Of a stretch of 64,000 nt of DNA, positions 1-7,668 are shown one piece after another. The notes beneath the pieces were generated by a model. It had not been told where the DNA came from and did no database searches. It saw only the letters and a list, made by a program, of their open reading frames with translations. Numbering within the stretch: position 1 is the first letter of the stretch; each line of letters opens with the position of its first letter. A program made the position numbers and the translations under genes. The DNA is from Azoarcus sp. (GTDB lineage Bacteria > Pseudomonadota > Gammaproteobacteria > Burkholderiales > Rhodocyclaceae), in NCBI GenBank assembly GCA_020725025.1, contig DYFV01000007.1:1-64000 (forward strand), written 5' to 3'.

Positions 1-27
1 GGGGCGGAGGGGGAGCGATCTGGCGAT

Positions 28-105
28 GCCGAAAGGCAGGAGGACACCATGAACGCGATGTTTCGAAGGTCCTTGATGGCCGGTGCGGTCGCCGCACTGT
101 TCAGC
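28..105 (+). repeat. Duplicated leader and signal-peptide segment, copy 1
   Basis: This 78-base stretch covers the ribosome binding site and signal-peptide codons of the first gene. It matches 889-966 at 72 of 78 positions by direct comparison. The copy includes the non-coding AGGAGG-type ribosome binding site, so the duplication took in more than the coding sequence. Confidence 0.85.
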
Positions 106-480
106 ATGCCCGCATGGGGCGGTGGCTACGGCGGTTCAGGTGGATACGGGGCGACGAGCGGCGACGCGCCGCGCACGCAGCCCATGGAGCGGTGGCAGGC
201 CGACAAGGCGGCCCAGTCCACGCACGATGGCATGGGCGCCATGGAGCGGGACTTCCGCGAGAACCCGACCCTGGCGGGGCCGCAAGGCCGGATCCGCGAG
301 CTCGATCCGCGGCCGGGTGAGTCCCTCTACGAGTCCCCCAGCGACTTCGCGGCCTTCGAGCCGATGGAGGGCGGGATGCATGCCATGGGGCAGGATTTCC
401 GGCAGAACCCGACCCTGACGGGGCCGCAAGGCCGGATCCGCCCGCTCGATCCGCGACCGGACGAGTCGATCTACCGATAA
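49..480 (+). CDS. Small secreted protein with two copies of a 27-residue motif
   Basis: 143 residues. An N-terminal signal peptide (hydrophobic stretch about 9-20, cleavage probably near PAWG at 21-24) is followed by a Gly/Tyr-rich segment, so the product is probably periplasmic or exported. Residues 68-94 and 116-142 are two copies of the pattern DFRxNPTLxGPQGRIR-x-LDPRP-x-ES-x-Y. The same motif occurs once at the end of the paralogue at 910-1536, but this protein lacks that protein's PRC-barrel-like middle part. The start is preceded by a strong AGGAGG ribosome binding site. I do not recognise a characterised family, and no function can be assigned. A terminator follows, so it is probably monocistronic. 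Confidence 0.75.
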   Translation: MNAMFRRSLMAGAVAALFSMPAWGGGYGGSGGYGATSGDAPRTQPMERWQADKAAQSTHDGMGAMERDFRENPTLAGPQGRIRELDPRPGESLYESPSDFAAFEPMEGGMHAMGQDFRQNPTLTGPQGRIRPLDPRPDESIYR

Positions 481-505
481 CCATCGTTAGCCTGACCCGT
501 GGGCG

Positions 506-528
506 GCGGGGCTCCGGCCCCGCTTTTT
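506..528 (+). terminator. Rho-independent terminator after the first small secreted gene
   Basis: A perfect 7-base-pair GC stem (506-512 with 517-523) with a TCCG loop is followed directly by five T residues (524-528), 26 bases after the stop codon at 480. This is a canonical intrinsic terminator. Confidence 0.85.
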
Positions 529-888
529 CGCGCCGAGCGCCCGTCGAGTCCCGCGTGCGGCGCGGTACAAAGGACGGCCGATCGCTGCTGCTTCCCCAGC
601 CCGCGCAGCGTTTCGGGCGGCTGCGAGCAGCACCTCCGTTCATGCGACGCGTTTTTCCATAGGTCTGAAAATCTTGCGCGGCCGGCAAAAGGCGATCGTG
701 TCTCCCGGGGTCGTCTCCTTTCCCGCCCCGTGTTCGCAAGAGCCTGAAGCACACTCGCCTGGCGCCGCCGTTAAGGGTGGTAGGGCGTTCGCCCTGGCAG
801 CGGTCTTCCGGGTCCGTATCTTGCACGCCCTCCCTGTACGACCCTCGGCGCAATCCGGAGAGGAGCGTTCGGGGAACGAGCAGGCAAG
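529..888. other. Intergenic stretch without a supported gene
   Basis: The space between the terminator and the duplicated leader at 889 holds no open frame with convincing protein-like composition. It must carry the promoter of the gene at 910, but I cannot name a clear -35/-10 pair. The short overlapping frames on both strands look like chance frames in high-GC DNA. Confidence 0.5.
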
Positions 889-966
889 GCCGAAAGGCAG
901 GAGGACACGATGAACACCATGTTTCGAAAGTCCCTGATGGCAGGTGCGGTCGCCGCACTGTTCAGC
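889..966 (+). repeat. Duplicated leader and signal-peptide segment, copy 2
   Basis: This is the second copy of the segment at 28-105, with six substitutions over 78 bases. It contains the AGGAGG ribosome binding site and the signal-peptide codons of the PRC-barrel-like gene. Confidence 0.85.
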
Positions 967-1536
967 GTTCCGGCTTGGGCCGCCGGCTATGGCGGGCAGG
1001 AAGGGACGAGCGCCGACGCGCCGCGCACGCGGCCGCTCACCCAGTCGCCCGGTACTGCTGCGCAAAGCGGCACCGAGCAGCAACTGTACTCCATGACCCC
1101 GCAGCAACTGGAGAACAAGCAGGTCTATGGCGCGACCGGCGAGCAGATCGGCGAAGTCACGTCCGTTGTGCGCGGTCAGGACCAGCAGATCCATCTGGTC
1201 GTCTCCTCGGGCGGCATGATGGGTGTCGGTGGTGAGGAGGTCGCTGTCTCGCTGGACGAGTTCCAGTGGCAGGACGGCAAGCTGCACCTGAACACCACTC
1301 AGGAGGAGCTTCAGGCGCGCACGCCTTACATGGCCGACCGCTACGTCGAGTTGCAGCCGGCGGATCAGCCGATCAGCGATTTTGCGGCGTTCGAGCCGAT
1401 GCAGGAGGGCATGGACCCGTCTCGCGGCACCCAGCAGCAGGACTTCCGTCAGAACCCTATCCTGCAGGGGCCGGAAGGCCGGATTCGGCCGATCGACCCG
1501 CGGCCGGGCGATTCGATCTACGAGCAGCAACAGTGA
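910..1536 (+). CDS. Secreted PRC-barrel-like protein with C-terminal repeat motif
   Basis: 208 residues. A signal peptide (1-23, cleavage near AWA-A) is followed by a PRC-barrel-like domain at about 65-140: the segment around ENKQVYGATGEQIGEV is typical of these small beta-barrels, and a second half follows around VAVSLDEFQW. The C terminus (178-205) carries the same DFRxNPxLxGPxGRIR-x-x-DPRP motif that occurs twice in the gene at 49-480. The two genes therefore share leader, signal peptide and tail, but differ in the middle. PRC-barrel proteins in proteobacteria are often periplasmic stress or envelope proteins; the role here is unknown. Confidence 0.8.
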   Translation: MNTMFRKSLMAGAVAALFSVPAWAAGYGGQEGTSADAPRTRPLTQSPGTAAQSGTEQQLYSMTPQQLENKQVYGATGEQIGEVTSVVRGQDQQIHLVVSSGGMMGVGGEEVAVSLDEFQWQDGKLHLNTTQEELQARTPYMADRYVELQPADQPISDFAAFEPMQEGMDPSRGTQQQDFRQNPILQGPEGRIRPIDPRPGDSIYEQQQ

Positions 1537-1550
1537 GGAATGGAGCCGGA

Positions 1551-1578
1551 CGGGGCGGGGTCGCATGGCGCCGCCCCG
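1551..1578. terminator. Hairpin between convergent genes
   Basis: A perfect 8-base-pair inverted repeat (1551-1558 with 1571-1578) lies between the convergent stops at 1536 and 1585. There is no T tract on either strand, so it may be a weak bidirectional terminator or only a hairpin. Confidence 0.4.
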
Positions 1579-1584
1579 GACGGC

Positions 1585-2994
1585 TCAGGCAAGCACCACC
1601 ACCCGGCCGCCCGTCTTTTCCAGCAGATGGGCGGCGAGGGCCTGGCGGGCGCCGTGGTCGCCGTGCACCAGCCGTATCTCCCGAGGCAGGTGGCGCATCC
1701 GGGTGACGAAGCGAGCGAGGTCGTCGCGGTCGGCGTGGGCGGAGTAGCCCGGGAGGGTGAGGATGCCGGCACGGACCGTGACTCGCTCGCCGTCGAGCTC
1801 CACCCACCCGCCCCGGGGGCCGTACTCCTGTATGGCGCGTCCCGGGGTGCCGACGGCCTGGTAGCCGACGAAGAGCACGTTGTGCCGTGCATCGCCCAGC
1901 ATGGCCTTGAGGTAGTTCACCACGCGACCGCCGGCGCACATTCCGCTCGCCGCGATCACCACGGCCGGGTCGCCCGTGCGGGCGAGACGGTGTACGTTCG
2001 CGAGATGCGCCGTGTGCTCCTCGATGGTGACGAGCTGCGGGAAGGCGAGCGGCGAGCGGCCGGCCCGGACCCGGGTGATCGCCTCCGCGTCCCAGTACGG
2101 GGCGAGCGCCTGGTATTCGCGGGTGAAGCGGGTGGCGAGCGGCGAATCCAGGTAGATCGGCAGCCGCGCCCATCGCTCGCCTTGAGCCCTGTCGACGCGC
2201 CGCCGCCGGTGAATGATGTTCTCCAGCTCGTAGAGCAGCTCCTGGGTGCGGCCGATGCTGAAGGCGGGGACGATTACCGTGCCGCCGTCCGTGAGGGCGC
2301 GTTCGAGGGCCTGCTCCAGGCGCTTCCAGCGATCGCGCCGCGACTCGTGCACCCTGTCGCCGTAGGTGCTTTCGAGCACCAGGACGTCGGCCGACCAGGG
2401 CGGACGGGGCGCCGGCAGGAGCGGCGCGTGGGGCGCGCCTAGATCCCCCGAGAACACGACCCGCGTGCGCTCGCCCGTGGCGCGATGCAGGATTTCGCAC
2501 TCGACGTAGGCCGAGCCGAGGATGTGGCCGGCGCGCTGCAGGCGGATGCGGCAGCCGACCTCCGGTGTGGCGACGACCTGCTGCCATTTCGCATACGCAA
2601 GGGGCTGCAGCCGGGATTCGACCAGTTGCAGGTAGCGCTCGACGAGCTGGGCGTCGCGTGTGACGCCAAGCGAAAAAGCGTCCGCGAGGGCGATCGGCAG
2701 CAGCCGTGCGGACGGCTCGCTGCACAGGATCGGGCCTTTGAAGCCGGCCGCGAGCAACCAGGGGATGCGCCCCACGTGATCGACGTGGACGTGCGTGACG
2801 ACGAGTGCGCGCACCGCGTCCACCGGAAAGTCGATGTCGAGCCGGCGGGCCGTCGCGCCACCGTCCGGGGAGGACTCGGTGCCCTGGAAGAGCCCGCAGT
2901 CGACGAGCAGGCTCTGGCCGTCGCCGATCACCAGCTCGTGGCAGGAGCCCGTGACGCCGTCGCGCCCCCCGTGATGGCGGATTTCGATATGCAT
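1585..2994 (-). CDS. Beta-CASP metallo-beta-lactamase fold hydrolase (RNA exonuclease type)
   Basis: 469 residues. The N-terminal metallo-beta-lactamase domain has the zinc motif THVHVDHVGR (His68, His70, Asp72, His73). A beta-CASP insert covers roughly 190-370. A C-terminal RMMBL-type segment includes GYSAHADRDDL and LVHGDHGARQ. This order matches the YSH1/CPSF-like proteins of bacteria, which act on RNA as endo- or 5'-exonucleases. Length and motifs are complete, so an active enzyme is likely; the physiological substrate is not visible. It is followed convergently by the PRC-barrel gene and preceded, same strand, by the LolA-like gene after 54 bases. These may or may not form a transcription unit. 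Confidence 0.9.
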   Translation of the reverse strand: MHIEIRHHGGRDGVTGSCHELVIGDGQSLLVDCGLFQGTESSPDGGATARRLDIDFPVDAVRALVVTHVHVDHVGRIPWLLAAGFKGPILCSEPSARLLPIALADAFSLGVTRDAQLVERYLQLVESRLQPLAYAKWQQVVATPEVGCRIRLQRAGHILGSAYVECEILHRATGERTRVVFSGDLGAPHAPLLPAPRPPWSADVLVLESTYGDRVHESRRDRWKRLEQALERALTDGGTVIVPAFSIGRTQELLYELENIIHRRRRVDRAQGERWARLPIYLDSPLATRFTREYQALAPYWDAEAITRVRAGRSPLAFPQLVTIEEHTAHLANVHRLARTGDPAVVIAASGMCAGGRVVNYLKAMLGDARHNVLFVGYQAVGTPGRAIQEYGPRGGWVELDGERVTVRAGILTLPGYSAHADRDDLARFVTRMRHLPREIRLVHGDHGARQALAAHLLEKTGGRVVVLA

Positions 2995-3048
2995 GACGCC
3001 ATGCTAATCCCGACGGCATTGCCGGGCAAGCGCGGGGCCGGGTGGGGA

Positions 3049-3840
3049 TCAGTTCAGGCGGCGCAGGTACTCGCGCGAGAATATCCGCTCGGGCAGGTCG
3101 CGCAGGGTCATGGTCTCGTACTCGAGGACCGAGCTCTCACCCTGCTTCAGCGCGTCCTCCAGGACCAGCCGGGTGGGGCGCAGGCGCCCGGCGAGCTCGC
3201 GGAAGGCCTCGTAGCGACAGGTCTTGAGGAGCCGCCCGGACAAGGCGTAGAACTCGGCCTTGAGCGGACGCCCATCCTTCTCGGCGACCCAGTACTTGAC
3301 CCGCGCGTAGGTGACGCCGCGGTCCACCGCCTTGAGGTCCATCACCTGGGCGGCGGTTCCGTCGACGCTGTCGGTGCCCGCCAGGGTGGGCTCGTAGTCT
3401 CCGGCGAAGTTGGCGCGCGCCAGGTCTCCGTTGGCCACCTGTCCGGTGAGCCGCTGGGCGAGCGACAGGCGTACCGGCTGTGACACCGAGGGCATGAAGA
3501 TCCACAGGTCGCGTCCACGCATGAGCAGCGCCTGGCCTCGCTCCGAGGCTGGCTCCATTGTCATGACTATGGTATTTTCGTTGCCGCGCGAAAGGACGCG
3601 GTACTTTCGCTTCTCGCCTGCTTCGCCGTTGCTGAAGTTGGTGACGGTGATGTCCGTCTGGAAGCTCTCGCGCGGGAAGCGGATGGCGTCGGCGCGCGCG
3701 ACGAGCCTGCGGGCCGTTTCGTCGCCGGCTTCGGTTGCGGCCTCGCCGGCATCCTCCGCGGCGTGAATCCAGGCAGGTGCCAGTCCTCCGAGAGCGAGCA
3801 TGTACAGGAAACGGCGGCGGGCGCGAGCGGGCTGGCTCAT
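3049..3840 (-). CDS. LolA-like outer membrane lipoprotein-sorting protein
   Basis: 263 residues. An arginine-rich start and hydrophobic stretch (about 9-27) form a signal peptide, possibly Tat-like because of the clustered arginines. The rest resembles the large LolA-like family annotated as outer membrane lipoprotein-sorting protein: the central segment RGRDLWIFMPSVSQPVRL and the late tyrosine-rich KYWVAEKDGRP are typical. The usual neighbours of this family are an ABC ATPase, an FtsX-like permease and a DUF1302 outer-membrane protein. The ATPase and the DUF1302-like gene lie next door, but on the opposite strand from 3884. The likely role is periplasmic handling of a hydrophobic or lipidated cargo; this is inference. 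Confidence 0.8.
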   Translation of the reverse strand: MSQPARARRRFLYMLALGGLAPAWIHAAEDAGEAATEAGDETARRLVARADAIRFPRESFQTDITVTNFSNGEAGEKRKYRVLSRGNENTIVMTMEPASERGQALLMRGRDLWIFMPSVSQPVRLSLAQRLTGQVANGDLARANFAGDYEPTLAGTDSVDGTAAQVMDLKAVDRGVTYARVKYWVAEKDGRPLKAEFYALSGRLLKTCRYEAFRELAGRLRPTRLVLEDALKQGESSVLEYETMTLRDLPERIFSREYLRRLN

Positions 3841-3883
3841 TGCTTGCTATCCTTATGGCAGTCTCATTTGATCCGGGTGCGGC

Positions 3884-4648
3884 ATGGCGATCGTACAGGT
3901 GGAGCGTGTGACCAAGCGCTACCGGCTCGGCGAGCAGGAGGTCCACGCGCTCCACAGCGTCTCGCTGTCGATCGAGCCGGGCGTGTTCCTGGCCATCGCC
4001 GGCCCCTCCGGCAGCGGCAAGACCACGCTGCTCAACATAATAGGCTGTATTGACACCCCTACCAGCGGCCGGGTTCTGATCGACGGGCAGGACGTCTCCG
4101 GTCGCACGCCCGATCAGCTCGCCGACCTGCGCGCGCGCACCATCGGCTTCATCTTCCAGACCTTCAATCTCCTGCCGGTGCTCTCGGCCGAAGAGAACGT
4201 CGAATATCCGCTGCTGCAACTGCACGAGCTCTCCCGCACCGAGCGCCGTGAGCGTGTGAGGCATTACCTGGCGGTCGTCGGCTTGTCGGACTACGCTGCC
4301 CATCGGCCCAATCAGCTTTCGGGCGGTCAGCGACAGCGGGTGGCGATCGCACGCGCCCTGGCTACCCATTCCCGGGTAGTGCTTGCGGACGAGCCTACCG
4401 CTAACCTCGATCGCCGCACCGGGGAGAGCATTCTCAAGCTCATGCGGCATATCAATCGGGAGTCGGGGACCACTTTCGTTTTCTCGACCCACGACAAGCG
4501 CGTGATGAACATGGCCGACCGGCTCGTGAGCATCGAGGACGGGCGTATCGCCGGACTCGGGATGAAATCGGAGGGACGGCTGGTGTTCGTGCCGGACCGG
4601 CGCAAGGCCGATCGACGCAGGGTGGAACAAGGGAGGAGCGGGACATGA
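3884..4648 (+). CDS. ABC transporter ATP-binding protein (LolD/MacB type)
   Basis: 254 residues. Walker A GPSGSGKTT lies near residues 43-51, Q-loop IFQTFNLLP near 91-99, signature LSGGQRQRVAIARAL near 144-158, Walker B VVLADEPTANLD just after, and H-loop FSTHD. Arrangement and spacing match LolD/MacB-type ATPases that power FtsX-like permeases in moving lipoproteins or other envelope cargo. No permease gene follows: its ATGA stop overlaps the start of a DUF1302-like outer-membrane protein. The permease must be elsewhere or has been lost. The divergent LolA-like gene starts only 43 bases upstream, so promoters must overlap. Confidence 0.92.
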   Translation: MAIVQVERVTKRYRLGEQEVHALHSVSLSIEPGVFLAIAGPSGSGKTTLLNIIGCIDTPTSGRVLIDGQDVSGRTPDQLADLRARTIGFIFQTFNLLPVLSAEENVEYPLLQLHELSRTERRERVRHYLAVVGLSDYAAHRPNQLSGGQRQRVAIARALATHSRVVLADEPTANLDRRTGESILKLMRHINRESGTTFVFSTHDKRVMNMADRLVSIEDGRIAGLGMKSEGRLVFVPDRRKADRRRVEQGRSGT

Positions 4649-5961
4649 CCGGGACGGGGCGGGTGCTGTGTGTGCTTGCCGCGTGCATGGTGAGTGGCGT
4701 TGCCGTGGCGGCGGAGGAGGTCGACGACCTGTTCGACCTCGACAGCCCGCTGGTCGCGGAAGAGCCGGCCGGAACCGGCCTGCGCTGGGGCGGCTATGGC
4801 GAGCTCGCCGCCGCCTACACGTGGCCCGAGCCGGCCCACTGGTCCAAGCTGCGGGCGCGATTCGAGCTCGCTACGAGCGGCAGTCTCGGGGAGGGGATGC
4901 GTTTCAAGCTCTCCGGACGGGTGGACGGCGACGCCGCCTACGATCTCGAGAGCGGTCACTATCCTGCCCCGGTGCGCCGCGATCAGCGCCACGACGCGAT
5001 GCTTCGCGAAGCCTACCTCGACCTGTCGGCGAACGACTGGGAGTTCCGGCTCGGTCGCCAACACATCGTTTGGGGCGAAGTGGTGGGCCTCTTCCTCGCC
5101 GACGTCGTGTCTGCGCGCGACCTGCGCGAGTTCCTGCTGCCGGAGTTCGAGGCGATGCGGATTCCGCAGTGGGCGGCGCGCGCCGAGTACCACGGCGGCG
5201 AGACCTACTTCGAGCTGCTGTGGATTCCGGTGCCCGGCTACGACAAGGTCGGCCGTCCGGGGGCCGACTTCTACCCCTTCCCGATTCCTCCCGGAACCCC
5301 GGTGCACGAGGACAGGCCCGATCCGCGCCTCGACGACGGGAACTGGGGGCTGCGTGTGGCGCGGCTGGTTGCCGGCTGGGATCTCTCGGCGTTCTACTAC
5401 GCGAGCCGGGACGTGTCGCCGACGCCGTACCGCACCTCGCCGCTGCCCACCTTCGAGCTGCGCCATGACCGCATCCACCAGGTGGGCGCGACCATGTCCA
5501 AGGACCTGGGCCGGTTCGTGCTGAAGGGAGAGGCGGTTCACACCCGCGGCCGCCGTTTCCTGAGCGAGGACCCGACGGCGCCTTTCGGTCTCAAGGAGTC
5601 GGATTCGCTCGAGTACGTGGTCGGAGTGGATGTCCCGGTGGAGGACGTGTGGCGGATCAATCTCCAGCACTATGCGCGGCTGCTCCACGATCACGATTCG
5701 GCGGTCGTCCCCGATCGCTACGAATACGGCCTCACCTTGCTGGTGAACCGCAAGTTCGGCAGCCGGTTCGAGGCCGAGGTCCTCATGGTGTCGGGACTGA
5801 ACCGCCCGGACTACATGCTGCGCCCGAAACTCGTGTGGCACATCACGCAGGAATGGCGCGGCCAGTTCGGCGCGGACATCTTCGGTGGCAGCGAGCGCGG
5901 CCTGTTCGGGCGCTTCGATGATCGGGATCGCGTGTATGTCGAGCTGCGTCGCTGGTTCTGA
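4645..5961 (+). CDS. DUF1302-like outer-membrane beta-barrel protein
   Basis: 438 residues. A signal peptide (about 1-23, ending near VAVAAEE) is followed by alternating amphipathic strands and a C-terminal strand ending in an aromatic residue (VELRRWF), as in outer-membrane barrels. The repeated pattern of a self-described barrel (GYGELAAAY, FELATSGSL, EFRLGRQHIVWGE, LVVNRKFGS-like segments) resembles DUF1302 and alginate-export-type porins. It begins on the stop codon of the ABC ATPase (ATGA, 4645-4648) behind a GGGAGGAG ribosome binding site, so it is translationally coupled. It probably provides the outer-membrane part of the pathway served by the ATPase and LolA-like protein. The exact family is a best guess. 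Confidence 0.78.
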   Translation: MTGTGRVLCVLAACMVSGVAVAAEEVDDLFDLDSPLVAEEPAGTGLRWGGYGELAAAYTWPEPAHWSKLRARFELATSGSLGEGMRFKLSGRVDGDAAYDLESGHYPAPVRRDQRHDAMLREAYLDLSANDWEFRLGRQHIVWGEVVGLFLADVVSARDLREFLLPEFEAMRIPQWAARAEYHGGETYFELLWIPVPGYDKVGRPGADFYPFPIPPGTPVHEDRPDPRLDDGNWGLRVARLVAGWDLSAFYYASRDVSPTPYRTSPLPTFELRHDRIHQVGATMSKDLGRFVLKGEAVHTRGRRFLSEDPTAPFGLKESDSLEYVVGVDVPVEDVWRINLQHYARLLHDHDSAVVPDRYEYGLTLLVNRKFGSRFEAEVLMVSGLNRPDYMLRPKLVWHITQEWRGQFGADIFGGSERGLFGRFDDRDRVYVELRRWF

Positions 5962-5968
5962 AAACGGC

Positions 5969-6736
5969 TCACGCCGCCTGGCGCATGGTGCGCATCCGTC
6001 GCACCAGGTTCTGCTGCTCGGCCGGCGAGAAGAACAGGCGGTAAAGGCTGCGGTCGTCCGGGCTCCGGTTGCCTCCGAGCCTCGAGATCTGCCGCTCGAC
6101 GTGCTCGAGCGGCAGCTGCAGCAACACCGCCGGCGCGCCGACGCGCGGGCAGATGCGCTCGGGACCGACTATCCTGCAATCGAGCATGCGCCGGTAGAAG
6201 CGGGCGTGCCGGGGATGGACCTCGACAAAGAGGTCGGTCATGTCGTGGATGAAGCGCGCCACCATGAAGGCGAGGTGAAAAACCGTGCTCATCACCTCCG
6301 GAGTGTTGAAGGACGGGTCCATCGCAAGGCGCGTGAGTTCGCACACCCGCCCGCCTTCTTCCCGCGCGGCGTCGATCTGCTCCCGGTAGAGCGCATCCGC
6401 GAGCAGCCCGTCGCCGGAGTCGATGCCGATGGTCACCGTCCCGAAAACGTGGTCGCCACGGCACGCCACGAGCGTTGTCTGTCCGGGGCGGTCGTCCTGC
6501 ATGACCGGTTGATGGGCGTGGAGGCCTCTCCAGGCATACATGCGTTCTACCAGAAGACTGACCTTGCTACGCGCCTGTTCTATGCCGTGCGCAAATCTGA
6601 CATGATAGCCGTCCCGCGTGACCACGAAATCCGGATCGAGCGTGAGGTTATTGTCATGAACCGTGCGGGACGATGTTCCGGAGGCGCGCGTCTTTTCGTT
6701 CGGGGCGCAATTCGTGTAACAGTCTGCGGTGATCAT
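5969..6736 (-). CDS. PEP-CTERM/exosortase system-associated acyltransferase (FeeM-like)
   Basis: 255 residues from the ATG at 6736. I chose this start because GGAAG lies 8 bases upstream; the frame stays open to 6964, but the extra 76 residues are low-complexity and overlap the divergent control region. The protein fits the GNAT-fold FeeM-like acyltransferases found beside exosortase loci. The typical stretch GRVCELTRLAMDP and the histidine-containing LFVEVHPRHARFYRRM are present. Family members are related to N-acyl amino acid synthases and acyl-homoserine-lactone synthases, using acyl-ACP or acyl-CoA. The substrate here is unknown. It is convergent with the DUF1302 gene (7 bases apart) and divergent from the EPS operon. 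Confidence 0.82.
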   Translation of the reverse strand: MITADCYTNCAPNEKTRASGTSSRTVHDNNLTLDPDFVVTRDGYHVRFAHGIEQARSKVSLLVERMYAWRGLHAHQPVMQDDRPGQTTLVACRGDHVFGTVTIGIDSGDGLLADALYREQIDAAREEGGRVCELTRLAMDPSFNTPEVMSTVFHLAFMVARFIHDMTDLFVEVHPRHARFYRRMLDCRIVGPERICPRVGAPAVLLQLPLEHVERQISRLGGNRSPDDRSLYRLFFSPAEQQNLVRRMRTMRQAA

Positions 6737-6808
6737 TCCGTCTTCCAGCCTTATGAATTGAAAGGAAAAACCGTCCGAAAGAATGCGCACGGAGAATCCG
6801 GAATACCT

Positions 6809-6832
6809 CATTGCGGGTTGCGAAATGCAATG
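6809..6832. promoter_or_regulatory. Inverted repeat in the AT-rich divergent control region
   Basis: CATTGC at 6809-6814 and GCAATG at 6827-6832 form a perfect 6+6 inverted repeat with a 12-base spacer. It lies between the divergent acyltransferase and Wza-like genes. The size suits a dimeric repressor or activator site, but no regulator is identified. Confidence 0.3.
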
Positions 6833-6864
6833 TACCGACGCGAAACATGTCAGGCTGTAACGGG

Positions 6865-6894
6865 TTGTGTAATTTTTGGCCGAACACTTATGAT
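6865..6894 (+). promoter_or_regulatory. Candidate sigma70 promoter of the EPS operon
   Basis: TTGTGT (6865-6870) and TATGAT (6889-6894) are separated by 18 bases, about 70 bases before the first EPS gene. The -10 matches the consensus at five of six positions, the -35 only at TTG. The region is much more AT-rich than its surroundings, as expected for a promoter in this genome. I found no sigma54 GG-N10-GC element, although related XrtA systems are known to use one. Confidence 0.4.
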
Positions 6895-6962
6895 TAACTT
6901 TGATGGCATGCGATGATCCCAGGCCTGGGCACGCTTTCATCCTCACAGGGGAGTGACTGAAC

Positions 6963-7592
6963 ATGACGAATCGTGAATCGATCGTGACGAAGATCGGCCG
7001 TCGGTTGCTGGCGCTGGCGGTCGTTGTCGGGTTCCTGTCCGGCTGCGCGTCTTCCTATCCGCCCGCACCGCCGACCGCATCGGACTCCGACTACAACTAC
7101 AAGATCGGGCCGGGCGACACGCTCAACATCGTGGTGTGGCGCAACCCGGAGCTGTCGATGTCGGTGCCGGTGCGCCCGGACGGCAAGATCAGCACGCCGC
7201 TGGTCGAGGACCTGCCGGTGCTGGGCAAGGATGCGTCGTCGCTCGCCCGAGACATCGAGGAGGCCCTCAGCAAGTTCATTCGCGAGCCGGTCGTCACCGT
7301 GATCGTCACCAACTTCGTCGGGCCGTACAGCGAGCAGATCCGCGTCGTGGGCGAGGCCGCGACGCCGCAGATCCTCCCCTACGTCCAGAAGATGACGGTG
7401 CTCGACGTCATGATCTCGGTGGGCGGCATGACCGAGTTCGCCGACGGCAACCGCGCCACCATCCTGCGCACCAGCGAGGGCAACAAGCAGTACAACGTCC
7501 GTCTCAAGGACCTGATCAAGCGCGGCGATGTGTCGGCCAACGTCGAGATGCGCCCCGGCGACGTGCTGATCATCCCGCAAAGCTGGTTCTGA
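6963..7592 (+). CDS. XrtA-system polysaccharide export lipoprotein (Wza-like)
   Basis: 209 residues. The signal peptide ends in the lipobox LSGC with Cys28 as lipidation site. A polysaccharide-export domain (about 43-118, with YKIGPGDTLNIVVWRNPEL and VPVRPDGKIS) is followed by one SLBB-type beta-grasp domain (about 124-200). It is shorter than E. coli Wza and matches the single-SLBB exporters of exosortase A loci. It should form the outer-membrane or periplasmic ring through which the polymer leaves the cell, together with the Wzz protein encoded next. It is the first gene of a long plus-strand operon. Confidence 0.93.
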   Translation: MTNRESIVTKIGRRLLALAVVVGFLSGCASSYPPAPPTASDSDYNYKIGPGDTLNIVVWRNPELSMSVPVRPDGKISTPLVEDLPVLGKDASSLARDIEEALSKFIREPVVTVIVTNFVGPYSEQIRVVGEAATPQILPYVQKMTVLDVMISVGGMTEFADGNRATILRTSEGNKQYNVRLKDLIKRGDVSANVEMRPGDVLIIPQSWF

Positions 7593-7668
7593 TCTTCCCC
7601 AAACAATCCGCGTCCGAGCCCGGCGCTGGCAGCGCGCCGTGGCCCGGCATCGTCAACCGGGGGGCTTC

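Noticed and set aside
6840-6962. A sigma54 promoter for the EPS operon, as known for related XrtA systems
   Set aside because: No GG-N10-GC pair with flanking consensus could be found on the plus strand.
6737-6964. Longer N terminus of the FeeM-like acyltransferase
   Set aside because: The added 76 residues look non-protein-like, and the internal ATG at 6736 has a proper ribosome binding site.
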